Source: Streptomyces apocyni (GTDB taxonomy: Bacteria; Actinomycetota; Actinomycetes; Streptomycetales; Streptomycetaceae). From it: DNA of 64,000 bases. Each line of letters opens with the position of its first letter. Position 1 is the first letter of the stretch. The notes under the pieces were generated by a model. The model was given only the letters and a program-made list of their open reading frames with translations. It searched no databases and was not told where the DNA came from. The position numbers and the translations under genes were made by a program. Positions 1 to 9,274 of the stretch are shown one piece after another. Location of the stretch: the NCBI RefSeq assembly GCF_009739465.1, contig NZ_WHOM01000040.1, forward strand, positions 278,608 to 342,607, given 5' to 3'.

Positions 1-417
1 CCCCGTGGCGACACCGGCTGGCGGTTCGGAAATCCTCTGGAGAAGGAGCGGCTCCGCCGGATCACCCGCCGCGCCATCAGTTACGAGCAGAAGACCGGCA
101 CGGGCGAGAAGAAGGTGGGGCTGCTGTTCCTGTGCGCCCAGCGGAACATCCTCGACCAGTTCGAGTTCATGCAGGAGAGCTGGTGCAACAACGTCGACTT
201 CGTCGTCGGCGAGAAGGCGGGCGAACCCAAGACGGGCCAGGACCCGGTCGTCGGCCAGGGCAAGTCCGCCACCGAGCCTCGCTGGCCCAGGAAGTACGGA
301 GTGCCTGGCGCCACGTTCTCGGCGAGCATCGCGGAGTCGGTGACCATGCGGGGCGGCGAGTACTTCTTCGTACCCAGCATGCCGTTCCTCGAGAACGCCA
401 CCACACTGCCCCGTTGA
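1..417 (+). CDS. DyP-type peroxidase, C-terminal part (5' end outside window)
   Basis: The reading frame is open from base 1 and stops with TGA at 415-417, so only about 138 C-terminal residues are present. The string GLLFLCAQRNI followed by QFEFMQESW matches the C-terminal core of dye-decolourising (DyP) haem peroxidases, where a GLLFLCxxxxIxxQFEFxQxxW block follows the haem region. The proximal haem-ligand His would lie upstream, outside the window. DyP enzymes oxidise dyes and phenolics with hydrogen peroxide. The internal ATG at 115 is not the start, because the family-like sequence RITRRAISYEQ continues upstream of it. A strong hairpin follows the stop. Confidence 0.75.
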   Translation, partial: PRGDTGWRFGNPLEKERLRRITRRAISYEQKTGTGEKKVGLLFLCAQRNILDQFEFMQESWCNNVDFVVGEKAGEPKTGQDPVVGQGKSATEPRWPRKYGVPGATFSASIAESVTMRGGEYFFVPSMPFLENATTLPR

Positions 418-448
418 GTCCGAGAGCGGCCTGAGGTGAGTGATGCTC

Positions 449-480
449 GTGCCGGGCGGCGGACGGCCGCCGCCCGGCAC
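449..480. terminator. Hairpin between convergent genes, probable bidirectional terminator
   Basis: A perfect 12 bp inverted repeat, GTGCCGGGCGGC at 449-460 and its complement at 469-480, surrounds an 8-base loop. GATGC at 442-446 and GCATC at 483-487 extend the stem after a short interruption. It lies between the peroxidase stop (417) and the stop of the opposing lyase gene (498), where a terminator serving both strands is expected. There is no U-tract, as is usual in Streptomyces. Confidence 0.75.
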
Positions 481-497
481 GGGCATCCATGGGCGTG

Positions 498-2318
498 TCA
501 GCCCACACTCAGGAGTGCGTCCGCGCGCACCAGGCTGGTCATCTCCTCCAGGTCGGGAGTCATATGACGGTCGTCGGTCAGCCGGGGGATCACCGCCCGG
601 ACGGCCGAGTGGATGCGCTCGGTTCCCTGCCCGAGCGGCAGTCCGTCCATGTCGGACCGGATCAGGTCGATGCCCTGAGCGCTCATCAGCAGCTGAACGG
701 CCAGGACCGTCTCGAACCGGTCCAGATTCGCGTGCAGATTGCGGGCCGAGGCCATCGCCATGGTGTTGTGGTCCTCCTGGCCGTCCTTCTCGGGCCGGGA
801 GAGCACACCTGACGGCATGGCTCGGGTCTGCATCTCGGGAATGAGCGCCGCCGCCACGGTCTGCACCTGGACCATCCCGGAGTTGAGACCCACCGGCGGT
901 GAGGCGAGGTTGGCGGGCAGCCCGTAGCTCCACTTCGGGGACAGCAGCCGCGCGGACAGCTCGTGGGAGAGCACGGCCAGGTCGGTGATCTGCGCGTTGA
1001 GGGTGTCCAGGGCGTGCCCGATCTGGGCGCCGTCCCAGTTGCCGCCCATCACGAACTCGTAGCCGCTGCCCCCGCCATGGGGGAAGAGCAGCGGGTTGGA
1101 GGTGGAGGCGTTCGCCTCACGCTCGACGATCTGGCGTGCCTCGTCCAGCGTCTGCCACAGGGTGCCGACGATGTGCGGCGTGGCGCGCACGGATACCGCG
1201 TCCTGGACACGCGGCTTGTGCTCGTCCAGACGGGCGCGACCCTCGTCCGTCATCCACTCGCTGCCCTTCACCAGCTCGCGCAGGCGCCTGGCGACGGCTT
1301 CCTCGGCGGGGATGCGCCGTTCGGCGTGCGTACGGGCGTCGAGCGAACTCGCCTCCGCCCGGGTGGCCTCCAGGAACAGCGCGAACGCGGACTCGAACTG
1401 GGTGGCCATCGACGTGCCACGGGCGATGGCATGGACATAGCGGGCTGTCAGCAGCCCGCTCCCGCTGATGATCGGCAGCGCCTCGCCCGCCTCCAGGGGG
1501 AAGGACACCGGCAGCTTCGCCTCCGCCAGGATTCTGCGCGCCGGCCCCGTACGACCCCGGTAGCGGGCCTGTCCCTTCTCTCCGGTCAGTACGAGCCCGG
1601 CGGCGGCCATCGGCTGGAGGTCACCGGTGCCCAGCGAGCCGACCTGCGGCAGCACCGGCGCTACCCCGGCGTTGACCAGCGCGAGCATCCGCTCGACCAG
1701 TTCCGGCCGTGTCCCCATGTGGCCGCGCGCCATCGAGTTGGCCCGCAGCACGAGGGCCAGGAGAGCTTCCCCGTCCGGGGCGTCGTCTCCCACCCCGGCG
1801 GCGTGGGAGAGGAGAATCCGGCGTTGGAACTCCCGCTGCTGGTCGTCGCTGAGCGGCTCGTCCTTGAGCGGCCCGAGAGCCTGGTTCCAGCCGTAGACCC
1901 GTTGCCCTCCGTCGAGTGCGGCCAGTGCACCGTCCCGGGCCTGGCGCATCGCCCGGGCGGCGGAGGGAGCGAGCGACAACTCGACCGGATCGCCGCGCAC
2001 GATGTGCAGCATGTCCGGCAGGGTGAGCCGCTGGCCGTTCAGAGCGATCCGCAGGGGGGCTGCCCGAGGAGCGGCCGCCTGAGCGCCGTCGGCCGTGTGG
2101 GTGGACCCGGCCCGGGCCGCGGGGACGACGGTCGCGGGGGCGACAGTCGAGGGTACGACGGCCGCGGGGGCGATGGTCGCCGGGTCGGCAGTGGCGGCGG
2201 AGGCCGCTCCGAGAGGGGTGACCATGAGGACCGGCGCGAGCAGCAGCGGGACCAGTGCTCTTCGTCGTCGGCTGACTGCCACGGTCAGGAAGGCGAACAG
2301 AGAACGAGGGCGGTACAC
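498..2318 (-). CDS. Secreted aromatic amino acid ammonia-lyase-like protein with atypical MIO motif
   Basis: Histidine/phenylalanine ammonia-lyase fold protein of 606 residues. Family landmarks are [36 protein letters not shown] and GQEDHNTMA. At the cofactor site (about residue 225) it reads [11 protein letters not shown], where HAL/PAL enzymes have GSVGASGDLAPL. The Ala-Ser-Gly triad that cyclises to MIO is therefore absent or replaced by Gly-Thr-Gly, and normal lyase chemistry is doubtful. GTG at 2318 is chosen as the start because AAGGAG precedes it by 6 bases. It leaves a basic N-terminus, then a hydrophobic stretch ([13 protein letters not shown]) ending in an AASAA-type signal-peptidase site, so export is likely. 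Cytoplasmic HALs lack a signal peptide. Function is unknown; a non-catalytic or altered-substrate homologue is possible. Confidence 0.8.
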   Translation of the reverse strand: MYRPRSLFAFLTVAVSRRRRALVPLLLAPVLMVTPLGAASAATADPATIAPAAVVPSTVAPATVVPAARAGSTHTADGAQAAAPRAAPLRIALNGQRLTLPDMLHIVRGDPVELSLAPSAARAMRQARDGALAALDGGQRVYGWNQALGPLKDEPLSDDQQREFQRRILLSHAAGVGDDAPDGEALLALVLRANSMARGHMGTRPELVERMLALVNAGVAPVLPQVGSLGTGDLQPMAAAGLVLTGEKGQARYRGRTGPARRILAEAKLPVSFPLEAGEALPIISGSGLLTARYVHAIARGTSMATQFESAFALFLEATRAEASSLDARTHAERRIPAEEAVARRLRELVKGSEWMTDEGRARLDEHKPRVQDAVSVRATPHIVGTLWQTLDEARQIVEREANASTSNPLLFPHGGGSGYEFVMGGNWDGAQIGHALDTLNAQITDLAVLSHELSARLLSPKWSYGLPANLASPPVGLNSGMVQVQTVAAALIPEMQTRAMPSGVLSRPEKDGQEDHNTMAMASARNLHANLDRFETVLAVQLLMSAQGIDLIRSDMDGLPLGQGTERIHSAVRAVIPRLTDDRHMTPDLEEMTSLVRADALLSVG

Positions 2319-2711
2319 GACGGAGGGCTCCTTACGGCTCGGGGATCGGCGGGGCGTGCGCCGTATATGCCGTGTATGCCGTATTCGACCAGCCCCAGTA
2401 AGAACGTCATACAATCGCTCCGATGGCTTCCCGGCCCGACGCACCGCCTCCCATCAGGTCTTTCACCCACCTGTGGGACAACTCTCCACGGCTGGTGGAA
2501 CGCCTGCGGCCGCGCGGGGCCCCCGACGCGGGTCCTTTGTCGACACCGCTTGGTTCTTGGTGCTCGGCCCGTGCCCGTCTCGCCCCAGGCACAGCCCCCA
2601 CACATGGCTCGCTGGGCGGGGTGCTTGGCACACAAGTGCAGCTCGGCCAAGCGAGGCAGAGCCTGTGCGGGCCTCGCCGACTGGGTTGGGCATTGTGAGA
2701 GGCTGAGTCGT
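2319..2711. other. Divergent intergenic region with a 9 bp tandem repeat
   Basis: This 393 bp stretch separates the divergent lyase-like and DUF255 genes and must hold both promoters. Three 9 bp direct repeats (GCCGTATAT, GCCGTGTAT, GCCGTATTC) lie at 2360-2386, about 45 bases upstream of the lyase-like start. They are the most AT-rich bases here and could be an operator or part of the promoter. I see no RNA gene or supported small ORF in the rest. Confidence 0.35.
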
Positions 2712-4751
2712 ATGAACCGGCTGGCTGGTGTGACCTCGCCTTATCTGCTTCAGCACGCTGACAATCCTGTCGACTGGTGGCCCTGGACGCCGGAGGCTTT
2801 CGAGGAAGCGCGACGGCGTGATGTACCCGTTCTGCTGTCCGTCGGCTACTCAGCGTGCCACTGGTGTCATGTCATGGCGCACGAGTCCTTCGAGGACGAG
2901 CAGACCGCGGCACTGATGAACGACCACTTCGTCAGCATCAAGGTCGACCGCGAAGAGCGGCCCGATGTGGACGCCGTCTATATGGAGGCCGTCCAGGCCG
3001 CCACCGGACAGGGCGGCTGGCCGATGACCGTCTTCCTCACGCCCGACGCCGAGCCCTTCTACTTCGGCACCTACTTCCCGCCCGAGCCGCGGCACGGCAT
3101 GCCCTCCTTCCGGCAGGTGCTCGGGGGTGTGCACACCGCCTGGGCCGATCGGCGGGACGAGGTCGCCGAGGTCGCCGGGAAGATCGTGCGAGACCTGGCC
3201 GGGCGAGAACTGGCGTACGGGGACGCCAAGGTGCCGGGTGAGGAGGAGTTGGCGCAGGCGTTGCTGGGGCTGGCGCGGGAGTACGACGAGGCCCGGGGCG
3301 GGTTCGGGGGCGCGCCGAAGTTTCCGCCGTCGATGGTCGTGGAGTTCCTGCTGCGCCACCATGCCCGTACGGGGGCCGAGGGCGCGTTGGAGATGGCGCG
3401 GGACACCTGTGAGCGGATGGCGCGCGGCGGCATCTATGACCAGCTGGGCGGCGGGTTCGCGCGGTACTCCGTGGACCGTGAGTGGACCGTGCCGCACTTC
3501 GAGAAGATGCTGTACGACAACGCCCTGCTCTGCCGGGCCTATGCCCATCTCTGGCGGGCCACCGGCAGTGAGCTCGCCAAGCGGGTCGCCCTGGAGACGG
3601 CCGACTTCATGGTGCGGGAGCTGCGCACGAACGAGGGCGGCTTCGCCTCCGCGCTGGACGCCGACAGTACGGACCCGGCCACCGGCAAGCACGTCGAAGG
3701 CGCCTACTACGTCTGGACGCCGGAGCAACTGCGGGCCGTACTGGGGGACGCGGACGCCGAGTTCGCCGCCGCCTGCTTCCAGGTGACCGAGGAAGGGACC
3801 TTTGAGGAGGGTGCCTCGGTTCTGCAACTTCCGGAACTCGCGGACGGTGAGGGGGACTTGGACGGTGAGCGGTTCGCGCGCGTACGGGGCGCGCTGCTCG
3901 CCGCGCGTGCGGAGCGGCCGCGGCCCGAGCGGGATGACAAGGTGGTCGCCGCCTGGAACGGGCTGGCGATCGCGGCGCTCGCCGAGGTGGGCGCCTACTT
4001 CGAGCGGCCGGATCTTATCGACGCCTCGCTGACCGCGGCCGACCTGCTGGTACGGCTGCACATGGGTCCTGACGCCCGGCTGTCCCGTACCTCCAAGGAC
4101 GGGCGCACCGGCGCCAACGCGGGCGTGCTGGAGGACTACGCGGACGTCGCCGAGGGGTTCCTGGCGCTGGCCTCGGTCACCGGGGAGGGGGTCTGGCTGG
4201 AGTTCGCCGGGTTCCTGCTGGACATCGTGCTCGACCAGTTCGTGGGGGAGCACGGGACGCTGTACGACACCGCCCGCGATGCCGAGCAGTTGATCCGCCG
4301 CCCGCAGGACCCGACGGACAACGCGGCCCCCTCCGGCTGGTGCGCCGCCGCCGGAGCCCTGTTGACGTACGCCGCGCACACCGGCGCCGAACCCCACCGC
4401 ACCGCCGCCGAGCGGGCGCTGGGCGTCGTGGCCGCGCTCGGGCCGCGCGTCCCCCGGTTCATCGGCCACGGCCTGGCGGTGGCCGAGGCGCTGCTTGACG
4501 GCCCCCGTGAGATCGCCGTCGTGGGCCACGCCGACGACCCCGCCACCCGCACTCTGCACCGCGCGGCGCTGCTGGCCACGGCGCCCGGCGCGGTGGTGGC
4601 GGTCGGCGAACCAGGCGACAGGGAACTGCCGTTGACCGTGGACCGCCCGCTGGTGGACGACCGGCCCACCGCCTACGTATGCCGCAACTTCACCTGCGAC
4701 GCACCCGTAACAAGTGTGGCGCACCTCACAGACCGGCTGGCGCAACCCTAA
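2712..4751 (+). CDS. Thioredoxin domain-containing protein, DUF255/YyaL (SSP411) family
   Basis: Protein of 679 residues. The N-terminus [20 protein letters not shown] and the CxxC motif ACHWCHVM (about residues 48-54) define the DUF255 thioredoxin-like domain. [12 protein letters not shown] and [10 protein letters not shown] follow. The rest is an (alpha/alpha)6-barrel-like region resembling N-acylglucosamine 2-epimerase/cellobiose epimerase folds, with [20 protein letters not shown] and [16 protein letters not shown]. The family is widespread and its biochemical role is not settled. The frame stays open far upstream to 963, but that part is antisense to the lyase-like gene; family homology fixes ATG 2712 as the start. 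Full length for the family. Confidence 0.9.
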   Translation: MNRLAGVTSPYLLQHADNPVDWWPWTPEAFEEARRRDVPVLLSVGYSACHWCHVMAHESFEDEQTAALMNDHFVSIKVDREERPDVDAVYMEAVQAATGQGGWPMTVFLTPDAEPFYFGTYFPPEPRHGMPSFRQVLGGVHTAWADRRDEVAEVAGKIVRDLAGRELAYGDAKVPGEEELAQALLGLAREYDEARGGFGGAPKFPPSMVVEFLLRHHARTGAEGALEMARDTCERMARGGIYDQLGGGFARYSVDREWTVPHFEKMLYDNALLCRAYAHLWRATGSELAKRVALETADFMVRELRTNEGGFASALDADSTDPATGKHVEGAYYVWTPEQLRAVLGDADAEFAAACFQVTEEGTFEEGASVLQLPELADGEGDLDGERFARVRGALLAARAERPRPERDDKVVAAWNGLAIAALAEVGAYFERPDLIDASLTAADLLVRLHMGPDARLSRTSKDGRTGANAGVLEDYADVAEGFLALASVTGEGVWLEFAGFLLDIVLDQFVGEHGTLYDTARDAEQLIRRPQDPTDNAAPSGWCAAAGALLTYAAHTGAEPHRTAAERALGVVAALGPRVPRFIGHGLAVAEALLDGPREIAVVGHADDPATRTLHRAALLATAPGAVVAVGEPGDRELPLTVDRPLVDDRPTAYVCRNFTCDAPVTSVAHLTDRLAQP

Positions 4752-4938
4752 GGGCGCGGGAGAGGGCCGGTCGTAGTCTGATACGCGCGCCGAGGGGGCT
4801 TAGCAGGTGTCACGGCGAAACGTGGCATTTCTCTGAATGCGGTCTGTGTGTCACATGATCCCCCTACCATCGGTGCAGTGATGGGGGTGGCGCGGCCGTC
4901 CGGCCGCGCATCAGGGGTCTGGGTCTGGGGGGACTCGG

Positions 4939-6192
4939 TTGTTCACGTCCGTACTGATTATTTGCGTTTCGCTGACGCTGTTCTGGATGGCGGCTTTCAC
5001 GCTCTGGTGGCAGATGCATGCCTGGCGTACGCCCGAGACGCTGGCGGCGACCCGCTTCGAACCGCCCAGGGGAGGCGTCGGCCTCTCGTTCTCGCTGCTC
5101 GTACCGGCCCGGCACGAGCAGGCCGTACTCGACCACACGATCCAGCGGCTGCTGGAGTCCAGCCACGCCGCGTTCGAGATCATCGTCATCGTCGGTCACG
5201 ACGACCCGGAGACCGCCGCCGTCGCCTTCGACGCGGCGGGCCGCGACCCACGGGTCCGGGTCGTCACCGACACCCATGACATCAAGAACAAACCCAAAGC
5301 GCTCAACACCGCGCTGCCCGAGTGCCGGGGCGACATCGTCGGCGTCTTCGACGCCGAGGACCAGGTCCACCCCGAGCTGCTCACCCATGTGGACCACGCC
5401 TTCCGCTCCACCGGCGCCCATGTCGTCCAGGGCGGGGTGCAGTTGATCAACTTCCACTCCAGCTGGTACAGCCTGCGCAACTGCCTGGAGTATTTCTTCT
5501 GGTTCCGCTCCCGGCTGCACCTGCACGCCCAGAAGGGGTTCATCCCGCTCGGCGGCAACACCGTCTTCGTCCGTACGGACGTACTCAGGGAAGCCGATGG
5601 CTGGGACCCCAACTGCCTCGCCGAGGACTGCGACTTGGGCGTACGGCTGTCCAGCACGGGCAAGCGCGTCGTCGTCGCGTACGACAGTGACATGGTCACC
5701 CGGGAGGAGACACCCGGCAGCCTGATATCCCTGCTCAAACAGCGAACCCGCTGGAACCAGGGCTTCCTTCAGGTCTACCGCAAGCACGACTGGAAACAAC
5801 TCCCCGGCCGCGGCCAGCGGATGCTGGCCCGCTACACCCTGATGACGCCGTTTCTCCAGGCGTTCACGGGCGTGATCATCCCATTCAACATCGCGATCGC
5901 CCTCTTCCTCGACGTTCCCGTGGGCATCGCCTTCTTCACCTTCCTGCCGCTGGTCACCGCCATCATCACCTTCGTCTTCGAGGTGGTCGGACTCCACGAC
6001 TTCGGCAAGCAGTACGGACTCCGCGTCCGGTTCGTGCACTACCTGAAGCTCATCATCGGCGGCCCCTTCTATCAGGTGCTCCTGGCCGGCGCGGCGATCC
6101 GCGCGGTCTGGCGGGAGCAGCGAGGCCGCAGCGAGTGGGAGCTGACCAGCCATGTAGGGGCACATCTCAGTCACGAGGAGACCGTTAGGTGA
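4939..6192 (+). CDS. Processive family 2 glycosyltransferase (membrane glycan synthase)
   Basis: GT2 protein of 417 residues, probably polymerising a beta-linked glycan at the membrane. It has one N-terminal membrane segment (about residues 2-25), then a GT-A domain (LLVPARHEQAVL), the aspartate site VFDAEDQ, LAEDCDLG, and QRTRWNQG. The last matches the QxxRW signature of processive synthases such as cellulose, chitin and hyaluronan synthases. Three C-terminal hydrophobic segments follow (about 300-400). It is shorter than CslA/BcsA proteins and lacks a PilZ domain. The start is TTG at 4939, preceded by GGGGGGA. It is the first gene of an operon and overlaps the next gene by GTGA. The pairing with a radical copper oxidase three genes down recalls CslA/GlxA of Streptomyces, but this gene set is different. 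Confidence 0.85.
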   Translation: MFTSVLIICVSLTLFWMAAFTLWWQMHAWRTPETLAATRFEPPRGGVGLSFSLLVPARHEQAVLDHTIQRLLESSHAAFEIIVIVGHDDPETAAVAFDAAGRDPRVRVVTDTHDIKNKPKALNTALPECRGDIVGVFDAEDQVHPELLTHVDHAFRSTGAHVVQGGVQLINFHSSWYSLRNCLEYFFWFRSRLHLHAQKGFIPLGGNTVFVRTDVLREADGWDPNCLAEDCDLGVRLSSTGKRVVVAYDSDMVTREETPGSLISLLKQRTRWNQGFLQVYRKHDWKQLPGRGQRMLARYTLMTPFLQAFTGVIIPFNIAIALFLDVPVGIAFFTFLPLVTAIITFVFEVVGLHDFGKQYGLRVRFVHYLKLIIGGPFYQVLLAGAAIRAVWREQRGRSEWELTSHVGAHLSHEETVR

Positions 6193-7988
6193 CTTCCACC
6201 TTTCCCGCGGCGGGTACTTCCGGTGCCGCAGGGCAGCGTACGCGTGCGCCCGAACAGCCGGCGCCCCCGCGGCAGCGGAAGCCGTCCCACGACAGTCCGT
6301 CCCACGACAGCCCGACCCACGAAGCGTCACTGAGGCCCGGCGAGCCGCCCTCACCCGCCGAGCGACCCCCGGGCAAGTCCGCCAGGGCAGCCAAGCGCGT
6401 CCTCACCTCACGCCCCGTCATACGCTTCCGAAGCTCACCCCCCGACCTGCTGCTCTGCGCCGTCCTGGTCGCCGCGATCCTCCTCGTCCAGGGCTGGAAC
6501 ATCGCCGCCTACCCCACCCTGAGCGACGACGAGGGCACCTACCTCGCCCAGGCCTGGGCCGTCCAGCAGGGCGAGGGGCTCGCCCACTACACGTACTGGT
6601 ACGACCATCCGCCGCTCGGCTGGATACAGATCGCGTTCCTCACCTGGATACCCGCGCAGCTCTCGCCCGACCTGATGACCGTCGGCACCATGCGGATCGC
6701 GATGCTGCTGGTCAGCGCCGCCAGCGCGGTCCTGCTGTATGTCCTGGCGCGCAGGCTGTGGCTGCCGCGCTGGGCGGCGGGCCTGGCCATGGCGCTCTTC
6801 GGGCTCTCGCCGCTCGCCGTCGTGCTACAGCGCGAGATCTTCCTCGACAACATCGCCGTGATGTGGATGCTGCTGGCGTTCTGCCTCGCGGCCTCGCCTA
6901 ACCGGCACCTGTGGCACCACATCGCGGCCGGAATGGTCGCCGCGGTCAGCGTGCTCACCAAAGAGACCATGCTGATCGTGCTGCCCGCGCTCCTGGTGAC
7001 CATGTGGCGGCACAGCCACCACGACACCAGGAAGTTCGCCGTCACCGGCGCGATCACGTCGTGCGCGCTCATCGGCATCGGCTATCCGCTGTACGCCCTG
7101 CTCAACGGCGAGTTGTGGTCGGGCGACGGGCATGTCTCCCTGTGGGACGGCATCACGTACCAGATGACCCGGCCCGGATCGGGCTTCATCCTGGACGAGG
7201 GCTCCGGCTCGCACGGCGTCCTGGACGCCTGGCTGTACTACGACCGCATCCTGCCACTGGGCGGACTCGCCGGGGCGCTGCTCCTGCTGCTCGCACTGCG
7301 CTGGTCGGTCACCGCGCGGGCGCTGGCCGGGCCCGCGCTCGTGGTGGCGGTGCTGGCGCTGGTCGCGATGCGCCCCTCGGGCTATCTGCCCGCGATGTAC
7401 ATCATCCAGGCGCTGCCGTTCCTCGCGCTGGTGCTGGCCGGTGCCGCCGCCAGCGTGTCGCACGGCATCCTGCGACGGCTGCGCGCCCCCGGCGAACGGC
7501 GCTGGTTCACCGGCCTGCGCTGGGCCCTCGCGCTGTCCCTGGCGGGCCTCGCGCTCGTGTACGCGGCGCCGCGCTGGTACGACGGCAACCGCACCGCGAT
7601 GACCGTGGACGCCAACGGCCCCTACCGCGCGGCCGCCGCCTGGATGGAGACCGAGGTCGAGGACCCGGCCGACACGCGGGTGCTCGTCGACGACGCGCTC
7701 TGGCTCGACCTGGTGCACGCGGGCTACGAGCCAGGACCCGGCGCGATCTGGTTCTACAAGGCGGACCTCGACCCGGCGGTGACCAAGACGCTGCCGCGCG
7801 GCTGGCGGGACATCGACTACGTCGTGTCGTCGCCGACCGTACGACGTGACTCGCCCGATCTGGCCACGGTCAGCGCCGCGCTCAAGCACTCCACGCCCGT
7901 CGCGGTCTTCGGCGAGGGCCCGGACCGCATAGAGATCCGGAAGGTCGAAACCCAGAAGGTCGACGACGAGACCGAGGGACGCCGATGA
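6189..7988 (+). CDS. Polytopic GT-C glycosyltransferase (PMT/ArnT-like, GT39/GT83-type)
   Basis: Integral membrane protein of 599 residues with about ten hydrophobic segments after a polar, Pro/His-rich N-terminus containing HDSPSHDSPTH. The first extracytoplasmic loop carries TLSDDEGTYLAQA, the acidic motif used by GT-C enzymes of the protein O-mannosyltransferase/ArnT class. YWYDHPPLGW follows, also typical of the family. Such enzymes move a sugar from a polyprenyl-phosphate donor to a protein, lipid or polymer outside the membrane. The donor could be made by the next gene, a DPM1-like synthase. The GTG start at 6189 overlaps the upstream stop (GTGA), which implies translational coupling. 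The sugar and acceptor are not predictable from sequence. Confidence 0.85.
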   Translation: MTSTFPAAGTSGAAGQRTRAPEQPAPPRQRKPSHDSPSHDSPTHEASLRPGEPPSPAERPPGKSARAAKRVLTSRPVIRFRSSPPDLLLCAVLVAAILLVQGWNIAAYPTLSDDEGTYLAQAWAVQQGEGLAHYTYWYDHPPLGWIQIAFLTWIPAQLSPDLMTVGTMRIAMLLVSAASAVLLYVLARRLWLPRWAAGLAMALFGLSPLAVVLQREIFLDNIAVMWMLLAFCLAASPNRHLWHHIAAGMVAAVSVLTKETMLIVLPALLVTMWRHSHHDTRKFAVTGAITSCALIGIGYPLYALLNGELWSGDGHVSLWDGITYQMTRPGSGFILDEGSGSHGVLDAWLYYDRILPLGGLAGALLLLLALRWSVTARALAGPALVVAVLALVAMRPSGYLPAMYIIQALPFLALVLAGAAASVSHGILRRLRAPGERRWFTGLRWALALSLAGLALVYAAPRWYDGNRTAMTVDANGPYRAAAAWMETEVEDPADTRVLVDDALWLDLVHAGYEPGPGAIWFYKADLDPAVTKTLPRGWRDIDYVVSSPTVRRDSPDLATVSAALKHSTPVAVFGEGPDRIEIRKVETQKVDDETEGRR

Positions 7989-9247
7989 CCATCGTGCCCA
8001 CGCCCGCGGAGAACGCGCTCGGCGCGCTACCGGACGCGACGCTGCCGGACGTACCCGAACCCGGCGCCGTCACCGTGATCATCCCCACCTTCAACGAGTC
8101 AGCGAACGTCGCGGAGCTGCTCCGCCAGATCACCGAGTCCGTCCCGGCCCGGCTGCCCTGTGAGGTCGTCTTCGTCGACGACTCCACGGACGACACCCCG
8201 CAGCGCGTTCAGGAGGCCGCCCGTACCTGCCCGTTCCCCGTCACCGTCATCCACCGGGAGCACCCCGAAGGCGGGCTCGGCGGCGCGGTCGTGGAGGGGC
8301 TGAAGGCGGCGACCTCCGAGTGGATCGTCGTGATGGACGCCGATCTCCAGCATCCGCCGTCCCTGGTACCGGAGTTGGTGGCGACCGGCGAGGAACGCGG
8401 TGCCGATCTCGTCGTCGCCAGCCGCTACACCAAGGGCGGCAGCCGGGCCGGACTGGCGGGCGGCTACCGCATCGCGGTCTCGCGCGGGGCCACGTACCTC
8501 ACCAAAAGCCTCTTCCCGCGCGCGCTGCGCGGCATCAGCGACCCGATGAGCGGCTTCTTCGCGATCCGCCGGGGCGTGGTGACCGCCGACGCGCTCAAGC
8601 CCCTGGGCTACAAGATCCTGCTGGAACTCGCCGTGCGCTGCCGCCCCGGCGCGGTCGCCGAGGTGCCCTTCGTCTTCCAGGACCGGTACGCGGGCGAGTC
8701 CAAGTCAACCGCGAAGGAAGGCCTGCGCTTCCTCCGCCACCTGGTGGAGCTGCGGACGGCGTCGCCGCTCGCCCGCATGGTGGCCTTCGGACTGATCGGC
8801 GTCACCGGCTTCGTACCGAACCTGGCCGCGCTCTACGCGCTCACCCAGGCCGGGATGCACTACCTCCCGGCCGAGTTGCTCGCCAACCAACTGGGCGTGG
8901 CCTGGAACTTCCTGCTGATCGAGATCCTGCTGTTCCGCGACCGGCGTCGGCACCGGCACTGGGCGGACCGGACCGCGCGCTTCGCGCTCCTCGCCAACGC
9001 CGATCTCGTCCTGCGCCTCCCGCTGATCGCCCTGCTGGTCGGGGTGTGGGGAATCTCCGTACTGCCCGCGACGGCGATCGCCCTGCTCACCACCTTCGTG
9101 CTGCGGTTCGCGGCGACGGAGGCGCTGATCTACCTGCCGCGCACGCGCCGTAAGAGCCGCCGTGGCACCACGAGCGCAACACCAGCTACACCCGTCACAG
9201 CGGCTGCATCCGCAGTCCCCGCTACAGCAGCAAGAAGAAAGACGTAA
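7985..9247 (+). CDS. Polyprenyl-phosphate sugar synthase: GT2 (DPM1-like) fused to GtrA domain
   Basis: Protein of 420 residues. Residues about 20-250 form a dolichyl-phosphate-mannose-synthase-like GT2 domain: VTVIIPTFNES, VVFVDDSTDDT, VVMDADLQHPP (DxD metal site), ASRYTKGG and SDPMSGFFAI. Residues about 260-390 contain four hydrophobic helices of the GtrA type (MVAFGLIGVTGFVPNLAALY, then NQLGVAWNFLL). This DPM1-GtrA architecture in actinobacteria loads a sugar onto polyprenyl phosphate and may help the lipid-linked sugar cross the membrane. ATGA overlap with the upstream gene (7985-7988) shows coupling. The Ala/Thr-rich basic tail is low complexity. Confidence 0.88.
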   Translation: MTIVPTPAENALGALPDATLPDVPEPGAVTVIIPTFNESANVAELLRQITESVPARLPCEVVFVDDSTDDTPQRVQEAARTCPFPVTVIHREHPEGGLGGAVVEGLKAATSEWIVVMDADLQHPPSLVPELVATGEERGADLVVASRYTKGGSRAGLAGGYRIAVSRGATYLTKSLFPRALRGISDPMSGFFAIRRGVVTADALKPLGYKILLELAVRCRPGAVAEVPFVFQDRYAGESKSTAKEGLRFLRHLVELRTASPLARMVAFGLIGVTGFVPNLAALYALTQAGMHYLPAELLANQLGVAWNFLLIEILLFRDRRRHRHWADRTARFALLANADLVLRLPLIALLVGVWGISVLPATAIALLTTFVLRFAATEALIYLPRTRRKSRRGTTSATPATPVTAAASAVPATAARRKT

Positions 9248-9274
9248 CGCGCACCACAAGGGGGGTAACACCCA

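Noticed and set aside
963..2711. Very long plus-strand frame opening at 963 and continuous with the DUF255 gene
   Set aside because: It is antisense to the lyase-like gene with composition typical of a shadow frame. Family homology begins at ATG 2712.
2850..4745. 631-codon minus-strand frame antisense to the DUF255 protein
   Set aside because: Gly/Val/Arg-rich shadow of a high-GC gene; no start signal or family motif.
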